Assembly (NCBI GenBank): GCA_012295275.1
Contig: CM022672.1
Span: 2,211,943-2,275,942 of the forward strand
Source of the DNA: Chrysomallon squamiferum
Taxonomy: Eukaryota > Mollusca > Gastropoda > Neomphalida > Peltospiridae
DNA length: 64,000 nt
Direction: 5' to 3'
Of the stretch, positions 14,289-26,273 are shown one piece after another; the stretch's first letter is position 1; every line of letters starts with the position of its first letter. Below the pieces are notes generated by a model that was given only the letters and a program-made list of their open reading frames with translations, ran no database searches and had not been told where the DNA came from. A program made the translations under genes and the position numbers.

Positions 14289-17200
14289 ACAAAAGAAACC
14301 ATAATATCCATTTTTGATCAGAGCTGAAAATATACAAATATTTACCTCAGCAGAAGGCAAAGGTTTGCCAAGCAGATCATGGTCTCTAATACTGGTCCCA
14401 GGTCGTATAGAACTGTAAGATCCCAGAATGTATTTAGTGGAGTTCCACACAGTTCTGCAGTGCAAGACACAGAGATAGTTCTCATTAGTAGAGTATTAAG
14501 AGAAAAAATACTTAGACTTACTGCTTTAAGTAGTAGCAACATACAAGTTGGTGCTGGAGAGTGGCAAGATTTCTGTCTCTTGCTAATGTTCTAGCAAATT
14601 AACAAGGCATTGCTTTATTCTGATACTTTGCAATTAAGTTACTGTGTTCCATATTAACTTACTTACACTGAAATATATATATACTGACACTCATAAACAC
14701 TCACCCACACACACACACAGGCACACACACACACACACACTAATGCACACCTATTATATAACATATTTGTTAACATTTTTATAACCACCTTCTTTAACAT
14801 TTACATTTCTATTTTGAAATTAACTAACAAATTTTTAACCTGATCAGTTTCTTTGGCTTGGGTATATCTTTTTTCAAGAAATGTTTCAAAAGATCCACAC
14901 AAACATCCCTCACTTCATCCTCTGGAACCTGCTCCATCAGTTCGGCCTGTTCTCCAGTGAACCAGCCCAACAGAAAGTTTGGCAGTGAATTTACAATCTG
15001 AAATCCTATACAGTTTTCATACCACCACAGTCCTTCCTGGAAGATGCAAACAGAAGCAACAATTACTTGGTAGGCTTCAAATAAACAAACTGGTTCCAGT
15101 AAGTAAGTTAGTCTATTTCTATCATTATTAATCTCCATGTCTTTCATTTTCTTTAGTCCACTTTTCACTTTACCCCTTTTTCCTTCTTTCTTTAGCTCCA
15201 GTCTTTCTTTCTCTAGCTGTCTGCTTACATCTATTTCCTCCCTATATATAATAACCTTATCTTTTACCCTGTCTCTTTCCACTATTGAAAGATGCACATT
15301 TGTATATGTATGTGATTTTGCATATATATCTGAGAGTATGTGAATGCCAAAATTGTTAATAAAATACTTTCAGATTGAAGTAAATTTTAATAACAGGTAA
15401 AATTTGCTAATACAATAGACTCATACATGTGCATACATACATACATGTGTATAGGTGCACGTGTTTGCATTTGTATGACAGTATCTATAATAAAATACCT
15501 ATAGAAGTGAAATTAACAACAAATCGATTGTACTATTACAGTAACCTTGCACTGATCACAGAAAGACAAAAAAAAATTACTGCAACAAACCTTTGTCTTT
15601 AATGGCGTTTTAGCTGAAGGAACATGAACAGCATGGTTATCCAACCACAGAAACTGATATCCACAATATCCACTTTCCCAAAATGGTTCATCCCATTCTA
15701 GAAAGACCTTGTCGACAGTCTCAAATCCTGTGTTCTCAATTAATGCTTGTTTCTGAGGTGGAAGATGAGGACTGAACAATGTCAGATGATTTTCCTTGAG
15801 CCACCCAAGCGAGGCTGTGACAATGACATGATCAGCCTCATATTCTGTGCCATCTTCACAATAAACTATTGCTTTTGGCTTGGTTGATCTTAATTTTGAT
15901 CTGGTCATGTCATCTTTAAAACTTGATTGTCCCTTTTCTGGGCCCTGATTAAGTTGAGATCCTTTTGTTCTTGTTTCTCCAGTAGCATCAGTATCTTTAT
16001 TTTCAGAGCTTTTACTTTCTAGATGATGGTTAGCATACATCCCTTCTGATGAATGCTTTTCAACTTCGACATGTTGACCATCATCAGTACCCTGAGCTTT
16101 CATCTTCATAATCCTTGAGTTTTCATTGACATCAACCTCTTTGCAAGCATCAACTCCATTCTGCCATTTTATACACGTAACTGGTTTGGACAGATGAATG
16201 ATACCTTTTGGCAAGTCTTCCATCAGAATCTCCAGAATCCTGAAGAAACCAGTTTTCAGTTCGGTGTTGTAGTTTCCTTCTGACTCAACATACTTGCCCC
16301 AGCTGCTGAGAGAGATGTTGTACAGCGAACTGCAGGCATTATCAGCACATTCCCAGAAACAGATCCATTTGTAAAAAGCTTTCTTCAGTTCTGTGATGTC
16401 AGGTGAATCATCCTGACAGCCAGCCATGTACTGATTGAAACATTTTTCTACATAGTCTCCATATGAAGAAAAGGTCTCATTGGTTCCACAATCTTTAAGA
16501 TTATTTTTGGAAGTTGGAATGCAAAATATAAACAGACTGTTATATATATATATGTTCTTAGTTGCCAAATTTTTATTTCAAAACTTACCTTGACATTTAT
16601 TTTTGCCATGGTTTATAGATGAAAAAAAATAATAAAATAAAATAAAAAAGAGAAATTCTATAATTGTATAATCCTGATTTGCAGACATAAACATTTTCAT
16701 GAATATTATTTTTCACTGATAATCTTATTGCTCTTATTATTTTCTTAACTGCAGAATTTCCATTCTTTACAAAATCAATTTAATGCCATAAACATTTTTA
16801 CACTCCATTTGTTGTTAAGGTTATAATTCTCATCATAGCATTTTTACTACTACTGTCATTTCTCTTAATTGCATAGGGTTAGTAACGCTTAAACACTAAA
16901 ACACTATAAATGAAAGGCAATTTACTTTAAAAAAAAATCATTACCTTCTGCACCATAAAACTGATTTCCTTCTGTAGAAATCTTTTCAAAGACTCCATCC
17001 ATTTCCTTTATGAGATTTTCACTCACTGGCTCTCCATTAGATGACAAAAAGATCCAGAATTCATCATCAAATGCTGAGGACAGACGAACCTCTTTTACAA
17101 TTTCTCCATTTTGTTCTGATTTGAGGTTCTCTTTTGATGTTTGGATGAGGTCATGAGTTTTAGCGATGTCATACAGGACATTGTACCCGTGTATAAACTG

Positions 17201-17524
17201 AGCTCCCAGGTCCACAACTCTGTTATCTAAAACAGAAATATTCAAACTGAGTAATAAATAAATAGGTAAACAAACTGCGAAATGAAATATGGGCAAATAA
17301 ATAAATAAATAAATAAATTAATGAATGAATATTAAGAAATAAGAAATAAATAAAGGATCTGGAAACAAGTAATTTTAAATAAATAAATAAAAATCACATT
17401 ATTAAAAAAAAATAATAATATTAAAATTCAAAAATCAAATCAAATCAATAAAGAAATAAATGAATAAAAACAAATATTAGATAACTAAATATATGAAATG
17501 ATAAATTAATAAACAACTAAGAAA

Positions 17525-17577
<53 letters not shown>

Positions 17578-19015
17578 ATCTTATCTCTCAGTAAAATGGG
17601 ATTCTCTCACAATGACTCTCTGGTACTACAGTTTGGTAGGTTAACGTATGAACACAGTTAAAACACAGTTTCCCGTATGTCGTCTCCTGGGCTCCCGTAG
17701 AAACCATTGAATTATTCAACTGAATTTTGTCAGGTTTAGCTACCGGCGCAGCCGCCACTGTTTAATGAAGCGTAACACTGCAACTATTATATATTTACAC
17801 ATACGTACTTCTTTCTCGCACAACAGTCTATTAAATTTGACTATACCAAGACACCATTCACAAAATTCTTTTCCAGCCATTTTAAAAAAAATTATTATTA
17901 TTATTATTTTTTTTTTTTAATGTATTTTAACTCAACCAACGGACGAAAACATCGTCTGCAAAGTACAAAGCTGGTGGGAATTTGAGCGTTACTTCATAAT
18001 TCATTGGGTTTTTTTGTTGTGTTTTTTTTTTTTTTAAATGTTTATAATAACTGGGTTATTCCTAATTGAAAATATCAAGTAGATTTTTTAACTTCAATGT
18101 TTCACTGCACTGTTTCTATATTGTTTATAGCTATCGGCATATCGTCCTGGCGCGAGACGGATCCATTTTTGTTTTTACAAATTACAAAAATAAAAATAAA
18201 AATAAAAATAAAAATAAAAATAAAAATAAAAATAAAAATAAAAATAAAAATAAAAAATAAAATAAAATAAAATAAAAAATAAAATAAAATAATAACAAAT
18301 GGAAGACTGTATTTACGTTTTATATGGTTAATGAAAAATTATCTGATTTTCAGAAGCTAAACCGACTCAGACTGTTTATCCCTTTTTAAATTTTCTACAC
18401 CTGCGTCAAAGATTCAAAATGTACAGCAACTATGAATTGAAAATCTTTATTTTTCTCGTAGTTTTCTGTTATCAAAATATCTGATAATGACAGTATTCTT
18501 CCCTGTTTTGGAAACCGAGATTTTCCTTGTCTTCTTTCTTTCTGTTTATTATTTTTATTTAAATTTATATCTGTTACAGTGATAACACGTCCCTATGTAT
18601 GTCCATGATAACATTATCTTCTTAACAAAACAAAACAAAAAAAAGTTTCTTGTATCGAAAAGTGAACGTTCCCTCAGATGTGACTTTAATACTAGGTGTG
18701 AATTCGTTGTAATTTTATAAAGGATTTTTAAAATCGTGGATGAGTACAAAATTAATATTAATATCATATCACTTCAATCTAATGTCAGTTCAATCTAACA
18801 GATAAATACAATTTCAGTTGGTTTTCTGCATTTAAATAATACAACATCAATGAATTTATAATGAATAATTGAATATCAACAACAACTACAACAAAACAAC
18901 ATCTGAAGTAAATGATAATAATAAATATCCCAAATCCAAAATAAATATATAAATAAATAAACAAAAATATCAAAAGAGATGATATACCAAAAAAATATTT
19001 GTGGGCTATTTTTGG

Positions 19016-19069
<54 letters not shown>

Positions 19070-19550
19070 TAATAAATAAATAAATAAATAATATTATAAC
19101 AAACATATGCACGAAAGCAACACAAACGCATTTATTTTTTGATATCTTGCATGTTTAAAACAAAAACAAACCGCTAAATAAATAAATAAACAAATAAATA
19201 AATAAAAAGCAAATAGCGAGAAAGGATGGGGAGAAAAAAAAGAAAAAAAAACAACATCTTGTCAAACTGAGATTTTATATCTATATTTTAGACCGTCTCT
19301 TTTATACGTAGGCCCTATGTTTGAATTTCTGTTGAAGCTTTTTATTTCAGAGAGGAAAGTACGTACCAACAAGCACTGTATGTATCCGCCCACCAGGTCG
19401 CTCTAGGGCTTCAAGTATTTGAACATCGTGGCATCCGTTTCGGACTAATTCCCTGGCTGCCGAAACTCCTGCAATTCCACATCCAATGATAACAATTTTG
19501 GGCTTGGAACGTGAATTTATTTCATTCTCTTTACCGTTGGTTTCAGCCAT
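13739..19550 (-). CDS. Polyamine/spermine oxidase, FAD-dependent amine oxidase (six exons)
   Basis: Exons on the minus strand: 19550-19367, 17226-16945, 16492-15591, 15036-14840, 14454-14346 and 13858-13739. Phases match at every junction (1,1,0,2,0), giving about 597 aa. The N-terminus has an ADP-binding Rossmann motif, GCGIAG at residues 23-28, then [12 protein letters not shown]. Exon 2 has the family signature DLGAQFIHG, whose His is about residue 74. The C-terminus has [20 protein letters not shown], the closing FAD-binding motif of this family. From family knowledge, such enzymes oxidise spermine, spermidine or their acetyl forms to aldehyde, a smaller amine and H2O2. The protein ends IYSK, so there is no C-terminal peroxisome signal, and no signal peptide is evident; cytosol is likely. 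Choosing between spermine oxidase and N1-acetylpolyamine oxidase needs phylogeny. The exon 3 acceptor is weak in pyrimidines but gives the correct phase. Confidence 0.92.
14240..14285. repeat. CA repeat in polyamine oxidase intron 5
   Basis: A perfect CA run of about 25 bp lies between exons 5 and 6. A second, interrupted CA block is in intron 4 at about 14,700-14,742. Confidence 0.9.
15591..16492 (-). CDS. Polyamine oxidase exon 3 with low-complexity insertion
   Basis: This exon encodes 300 residues of the substrate and FAD domains, from CGTNETFSS through the AlaSerLeuGlyTrp block ([11 protein letters not shown]) to WDEPFWESG. Between NGVDACKE and [11 protein letters not shown] lies a polar insertion of about 75 residues rich in Ser, Glu, Lys, Thr and Asp. 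Spermine oxidases carry variable loops at about this place, so this is probably a surface loop. The donor GTTTGT is weak but gives the right phase. Confidence 0.85.
17526..17574. repeat. Perfect GT dinucleotide repeat, about 24 units
   Basis: Uninterrupted GT run in intron 1 of the polyamine oxidase gene, likely polymorphic. Confidence 0.95.
18178..18296. repeat. AAAAAT hexanucleotide and AAAAT repeat
   Basis: About a dozen AAAAAT units followed by AAAAT units, in intron 1 of the polyamine oxidase gene. The Lys-Asn frame over it is an artefact. Confidence 0.9.
19017..19090. repeat. TAA trinucleotide then AAAT tetranucleotide repeat
   Basis: About 16 TAA units run directly into AAAT units within polyamine oxidase intron 1. 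Poly-Leu and poly-Ile frames across it are artefacts. Confidence 0.9.
19367..19550 (-). CDS. Polyamine oxidase exon 1 (start and FAD Rossmann motif)
   Basis: The ATG begins [10 protein letters not shown], followed by a basic linker and [19 protein letters not shown], the beta-alpha-beta FAD fold start. The donor GTACGT is at 19366 and leaves phase 1. The join to exon 2 reads [15 protein letters not shown], as expected for the family. Confidence 0.9.
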
Positions 19551-20035
19551 CTTAAATTAACCTAGTTACAGTGATACAGATGTTCCGCTGTCGATCGTTA
19601 TGTACCATATGCAGCTTCAGCTTATTTAATGACACTGACACAGATTATAATTTGGTTTGTTGCGGTCTTCTAAATTTGTTTAATTTCGAAAGCGTTCCGT
19701 GCCCATACTGCTTTTCTATTCATTCAGCTCACTGTCAGCATAGTACGAGACTGGCTGCGTATGTTTATAGTGCCGCTCTGAATGGCCGCTGGATCAGTAA
19801 CTTTCGGTGTTCCCTGGTGCTGTTCATTTCTTCTTCAGGTCATTGGCCCTCCACTGATGCATCAATTGTAAGTTGGTTGAAGTTTCCTTGTCGTTGTTTA
19901 TGGAGCGTTCCATATGAAGGATTACATGAACCGAATCTGGGGCAAAAAAATAAAAAATTAAAAAATTAAAAAATTAAATTAAATTAAAATAAGAAACAAA
20001 AATATTAAAAGAAGAAGAAGAAAAGACTACAAATG

Positions 20036-20036
20036 A

Positions 20037-20107
<71 letters not shown>
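20036..20107. repeat. AAAT then TAA repeat
   Basis: Compound tetra- and trinucleotide microsatellite in the intergenic region. Confidence 0.9.
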
Positions 20108-20779
20108 TTATTTAAATATTTATTATTCTCTTATTGCATATCTTTTATCAATCAATATATTTTGCTGTTCAGAATGTGCAAATTTCAATATGATTGTACC
20201 TAACCTAATTGTCCGTTTCACAGTTACGGACAAAACGGCCACTGACAATTAGCACGTACAAGAAATTTTTTTAAAAAGGGACGAACAAACAAATAACAGT
20301 ATAGGAACCACGTAATATTTTTTATTACTGAAATTAATTTTTTTCTTCATCATTTTTTTTTTTTTCGTAACGAAACATATGAACGCGTGCATCGATTTTT
20401 CTCCCCCCAGCTCTGTATTTCTCTCTACCATCGAAGAATGATCGTCGTTGTTGTTTGTATAAAAGAAATAGGCCTTTATCATAGTGTGTGTTACAATAGT
20501 AAAGTCACCTTTATGTTTGATACTTCTATTACAATATAGTCACAGTTTTTGTGATTGGTGTAGCAACTGGATCGGAAATGTAAAGTCGTCATTTCCTTCC
20601 TGTTTGTATCATAATTTGCTATTACTGACAGAGACAGTTGTAGCTGCGTTTTCAGCATGTGGTTTTCTCCACTTACAATAGCTTGGGCAAACGGGAAAAA
20701 CCTAATTTGGTAACTTTATACATTGTGACCAAGTTTACTGTTCATGTTCGGAAATCGGTAATTAGGTCACACATACACA

Positions 20780-20780
<1 letters not shown>

Positions 20781-20841
<61 letters not shown>
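20781..20841. repeat. Perfect CT dinucleotide repeat, about 30 units
   Basis: Uninterrupted CT run. The Leu-Ser and Arg-Glu frames over it are artefacts. Confidence 0.95.
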
Positions 20842-20844
<3 letters not shown>

Positions 20845-23800
20845 GACACACAAACAAACATGAAGTGCACACACGAACGCAAACATGAACACTGAATCAA
20901 ATATATACAAATGATCTCCGTATCTGTGTGTCCTTTCTGTCAACAATGTGTTAAAACATTCATCATTGTATGACTCACAGTGGCGGGGATAGGGGAAGCA
21001 GACAAAATGGAATATTAAGGCCAAGCAAATCGGACGCTTAGCTGTTGCTGCTTTTTATTAAAAATCACATCAAATTTCAAGCAAAAAAAACCCCAACAGG
21101 CCTCATTTGTCCTCTAAAACAGTCCTTTTACTTCTTAAGCTTCACTGAGTTACTTGTGTAAGTAATTTTATGTTAATGTCAGTTTTGGGCAGTAAAAGAA
21201 AAAAAAAAATTTGACATGAATATTATTTTATGAAAAGAAGGAGGGGAAAAAAAACAAAAAAAAACAGAAAATAAAAAAATAAATATGACATCATTATGTT
21301 ATCATGTGGATTTTGTTTGAAAATTAAGTGACAAAAATACGAATGCATCTAATTATATTATCTAATGACAGGTAAGACACATTTGTTTGAAGCATTATTT
21401 AGCTAACTACTTAAACAGTATATATTCATACTTAAGTTTTATACAATGAATTTGTTTTCTGTATTTAGATAATTAAAAAATACATGTAAATAGATATTGG
21501 TAGATACGATCATATTTGATGGTAGTATTATTAGCAGTAACTACTGCCGTTCTCATCCCAGTTAATTCCCAAATGGCATGGTATGTACTTCCCTGAGAAG
21601 TGGGAGGTTCATACAAATGACCATTTGCTGCTGAATGTTACAGAATAGGCCACTGTGTGGTGACAGGGGATTATATGTGGAAAACTATATAGCCTGTGGA
21701 AATTACTGAAACTGTATCTCTCTTCAAACACTTGAAACCCATATTTCAGATAACTGCACCATAACAGAACTTCTATTTCAGATGTCCCCCAGATCATATG
21801 CCAAATGTGCTGTATCTTATAATATGTCACACTGGCGGAATCAGGTTTCCACAATAAGATGTTAATTTTTTTTACTAAATCCCTAATTAAAATAACGATT
21901 AAGCATGAAGATTATGTTAAAAAAATAGTTGACAGTGTAAATGAATATTTGCTCCCCCCAAGAACATACATTTGGCAAATATTTGTACCCACAGTGGTAT
22001 CAGGTTGAAATTTTCATACTTGGATAAAAATATATTTTTAGAAATTCATATTCATCATTATTTTCACACCAGTATAATACTCTGCTTTGAAATGTGCATA
22101 GTGTGAAAGACTGGGTAATTTGTAACAGCACTCTAAGTGTTGAGTAAGTCTTTTCAATCAATTTAACACCTCTAGTACATGCTGTTACCACATATTCTTT
22201 ACAACTGTGTTTGATCTGTTGTTTGAGAAGGTGAACATACTTAACAGAATTACAAGCTTGACTGATTCACTGGGTAATCCTCATCATAATCTCTGGTGGT
22301 AATCAACATGAAGATCTTATCTGTGGAGTCAGTTTGACACTTCACTGACTCAGGTCCTGACATTTTGTCAAAAAATTTCAGATGCTGTGTATTATTGTAG
22401 CACTTTATTTAAAAGATTGAGCCACGCTGCATTATGTTTCAAAGAGAGGTCATGCATAGACTGTGATACAATCAAAAAACAGAATAAAAGAGTGATCAGT
22501 GATAAATGGATTTAAGAACGACTGTTTTCAGCTTCATTCAAAAAAAAAGAATATCTCTATTTTCGAGATGGGAGTGGTGATCATGTACTCGGGGCAAATA
22601 TATTCCCCCAGTTACTTCTCTACAATTTATTAAATCTGTTTTTGTGAATCTGTTTGCAGTGAAGTTTAGTCAACAGGTGCACACTGCATACAGTAATTAT
22701 CACAAGTAGAATACAGAACTACACCTCAAAATAACCACAAAGTGGATGGATCAAAAGTTCGGGGGGAACAAATATTCCCTGACACAGGAATAGTCTTAGA
22801 TGAATTTTCACATTTAAAATAAATTGTCATAATTGTCATAGATAAAAAGTTATTGTAAATAAATAAATCAACTAAGATATATTAAGGAAATCTTTATTTG
22901 TATAAAATAATGTTCATAATTTTTTACACATTCTGGAATGTATTGATACAAAATGGAAATATGGACAGTAAAAAAAAAAACAGTCTAAGTGACATGAAAA
23001 ACTAGACTTGCATTATGCTGATTATATTTATATATATATTTGATTTTACATTTCTTTTATAAAATGATAAGCATATAATGTTTTAACTAGTAATTATGTA
23101 CATTTATAATCTGCATCATAAATAAGGCACAAAATGCCACCTACAAGATCTTTTCTAATATTTTATGACAATTGGGGTTGTCATCAGCAATTTATCATCA
23201 TTTATACAAGCAAAAAGTCCAAGCATTTTGAAGATTTAAGTAAAAAATTCAATTAAAACTTTGAAATAATGGATTTCTGGTATTTCTTATAAATCTGTTA
23301 AACCAGTAATTAATCTTAAGTATTATAAAAAATTATAGTATTTATTATTATTATTATTATTATTTTTTTTTTTTATTAAAGATATATATAATATTTACTA
23401 CTTCCTTTATATTTTGACAGTTTCATAAAAATAAGAACTGAAGATAAATCATAAAAGGAATTATAAATCATAACAACATTTATTCTATTACAAGCTTTTG
23501 GCACTTTCATAATAATTTCATTTATTAAACATTTTTCTTTTGATTCCCCATGGCCAGTAATGATAATAAAAAAATAAACTTTATTTATCTTGATAAATTA
23601 TGGAAATTTCAGATTTTTTTTTTTTTTTTTTTTTTTCTCAAATACTTTTTATTTCATGCTAGTTATCTTTTTACTTTTCTTTCATCATAATAAAAGCATA
23701 AATATAAGCCTCCAAGCATTCTCACAATTCATATTGCATTTTATTATTAGCAAAAGTAGAAAGTAATAACACAGTAAACTGGAATTATGAAAAATCTGTT

Positions 23801-26023
23801 AATGCATTTATAGATACAATCAGAGATGTATATACTTCATTTAATTACAGATTGGTAACAGATGTTGTGACTAAACTAACTTCATTTCACACATACTGAA
23901 AATAAAATACTTTCATTTCAGCACATTATCTATAGTTTCTACAAATGCTTTTTGTAAAAAAAAATATACAAAATGAACTCGGAATTAAACTGATCATATG
24001 AAGGTCTAGGGAAAGGGATTAATCTTTAAACACTTCTTTTTTTGTACACAGTAAAACACTTCTTTAAATTACAGTTCCCTCATTTCTGACATATTGGATA
24101 TGCCTGGCTGGTTCTGTCATTAGCTGTTCATAAATTTGGAATGTAAAACAAAATTACCTCGTGCAAATCAGCAGTTTTCTCATTAAATACCTCTGTACAT
24201 GCCTCTAACTAAACAAGCTAACGGGCATACAAACAAAAGATTTAAAATTCACATAAAGGTTGCAGAAGTAAAGGTAACGAACAGAAAATGGGCAGGTCAG
24301 ATATACAGAATATAAGACAAATCTTACGATCATCATGTTTTATCATACGGAAATCACAGGAAGGGAAACAATACAGAGACAATTTTAAAATATTTTATTA
24401 ATACACATTCTTCTCAGTGTTTAAGAAGTTATTAAAATATGATACAAAATTAAAAACAAATAGTTATAAAGTGTAAAAATAATGTTTAAAAGTTTATTTA
24501 AAACATTATAAAATATTTATAAAACATAACTAGTATAGCAAACAGTGGAATGTACATGTAAAGATTAAAACTAATACTGCAGTTTAGAAGTTAAGCCTTT
24601 AAGCAAACAGCTATTCATGAATATTTTTTAACAATTTTTCGACTAATGTAAACATAAAAAACAAGTCTTAAAAAAAAAAAAACAGGTTAAATTCACTCTG
24701 ACTTATCTCATCAACCAAGTTTTCCTTGGAATCTGCAGCATCCACATACATTAACTGATGTATGTTCTTGTTAAAAAAATAGCAGATAGATATATACATG
24801 TGGTTTCCGCTTCATATTTGGAATATATTTGTATTTAACATTAATTAAAAAAGAAATGATGTAGACAGTTAGCTTACTCTGATGTACAAGAAGGCTATTT
24901 TGTCCTAAACTTTTAAAAGCTTGTAAAATATATTCTTTCCTCTAAAAAAAAATTACTTAAAAATATAGAAGTTTAGACTTCCAAATACTATTCAACCTCT
25001 GCAAACTAATAAAAAAAAAAAAAAAAAATCTTCTGGTGGTCAATATTAATCCCAAAAATAAACAGCATCCTCATCTGCCCCAAAAGTACAGTTATGATCT
25101 TCTAAGTTTTACAAATGTTTATATATATAAACATAAACAATTGTCAGAGTCACCCTGGGTAGCCTTAGACAATGTGACATCTAAAATATTAAGTTAATAC
25201 AGATAAATGTTTTGGGAAATATTTGTAAATATACAATTTAACAAAATTAAAACAGATCTTATAAATATTTACAAGCTACAATTTACAAATTTGATTAAAA
25301 ACTTGTTTTTCTTTATTTGTGTAAAACAAAATTAAAGATCAAGTTTCTGTAATTAATGTAAAATTATGTAGTGCCTTTTTACTGGGTTGCCTCCCATTTT
25401 GTTATCCATTTTCAAATATATTAATCTAAACAGAAATATGTAGTCCAGGAATATAAAACAAAATTACTATAAAAAAAATTCTTATTAAGACAGTTGTAAT
25501 TATGACTGGATACAAAAACTAGGAAAAAAATTAATTTTTTTTAATTAATAAATGAAATTCCATGTCCACTTCAATTTAAATATGACATAAGCATAGTAAT
25601 TTAGTGCTAGCAACATTTTACATGCTATTTATTAATAAAAATATGAATATCATAATTTCATGTATTTATTCAAATTTTACATTCTAAGAAAAGAGAAAAT
25701 TGATATTACTGAAGTGTATAACAAATGGGGCTGCATCTCTCTTTTTATTTGTGTGCCCATTTGGACATTGGCACCATCATCTGTTTTGTCTAAAGGACAA
25801 CAAAGATTTTGATCCTAGCTTACTCTTAATTAGACTGATTACTCATTGTGAACTGCATACAGAACAATTTCGAAAGATCTTAAAAACACTCCTCAAATCT
25901 TCTTTTGACAATTTTGTGCAGAAGAGAGACTGTAAAGCAGTTATCTTTGTTCAGAAATGAAATGATACACTATTTACAAATGAATACTTATTTTTTTTTA
26001 AAAAAGGTTATTTTTTGGTTCTG

Positions 26024-26273
26024 TTACAACAGTAACTTCACCAAACAGAACAGTATGGACAGCACCATGACCTGAGGTGATAGAGATGATGCAGAGTCGA
26101 GAGGAATACAAGTGTACTTGTGCAAATTTTCAATCTGGGCTATGAAGTCTCTGCCAAGCCATTTTGTGTAGTGTTGTCTGTCTTGTGGAATCTTCATCAG
26201 TCTCACTGCAGCATCTGTAAACATGAGGTCAGTGTACCACGTCCCAGAATCAAACATGTGGAAGTCTCCATCA
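26024..26273 (-). CDS. Transferrin exon 14, C-terminus with GPI-type tail
   Basis: Encodes DGDFHMFDSGTWYTDLMF and WLGRDFIAQIENLHKYTC, the closing segment of the C-lobe as in melanotransferrin. A short Ser/Ala-rich stretch follows, then a hydrophobic run of about 15 residues ending in Leu-Leu-Leu and a stop. This arrangement is the standard GPI attachment signal. It would place the protein on the outer cell surface, provided the exon 13 frame is intact. Confidence 0.75.

Larger units (their letters stand above)
19551..26023. other. Intergenic region between polyamine oxidase and transferrin
   Basis: The first 300 bp beyond the polyamine oxidase ATG is less AT-rich than its surroundings and should hold its promoter. 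An open frame on the plus strand (about 19,571-19,969) lacks domains and ends in poly-A-rich sequence, so it is not called. From about 22.9 to 26.0 kb the DNA is very AT-rich and may include the 3' untranslated region of the transferrin gene. No other gene is supported. Confidence 0.6.

Noticed and set aside
14824-15297. 157-aa minus-strand frame read as one gene
   Set aside because: Only the part from 15036 down is coding (polyamine oxidase exon 4); the rest is intron read through the acceptor.
19571-19969. Plus-strand open frame of about 130 codons upstream of polyamine oxidase
   Set aside because: No domain, and the frame starts at a non-ATG codon and ends in A-rich repeat. It overlaps the likely promoter of the minus-strand gene.
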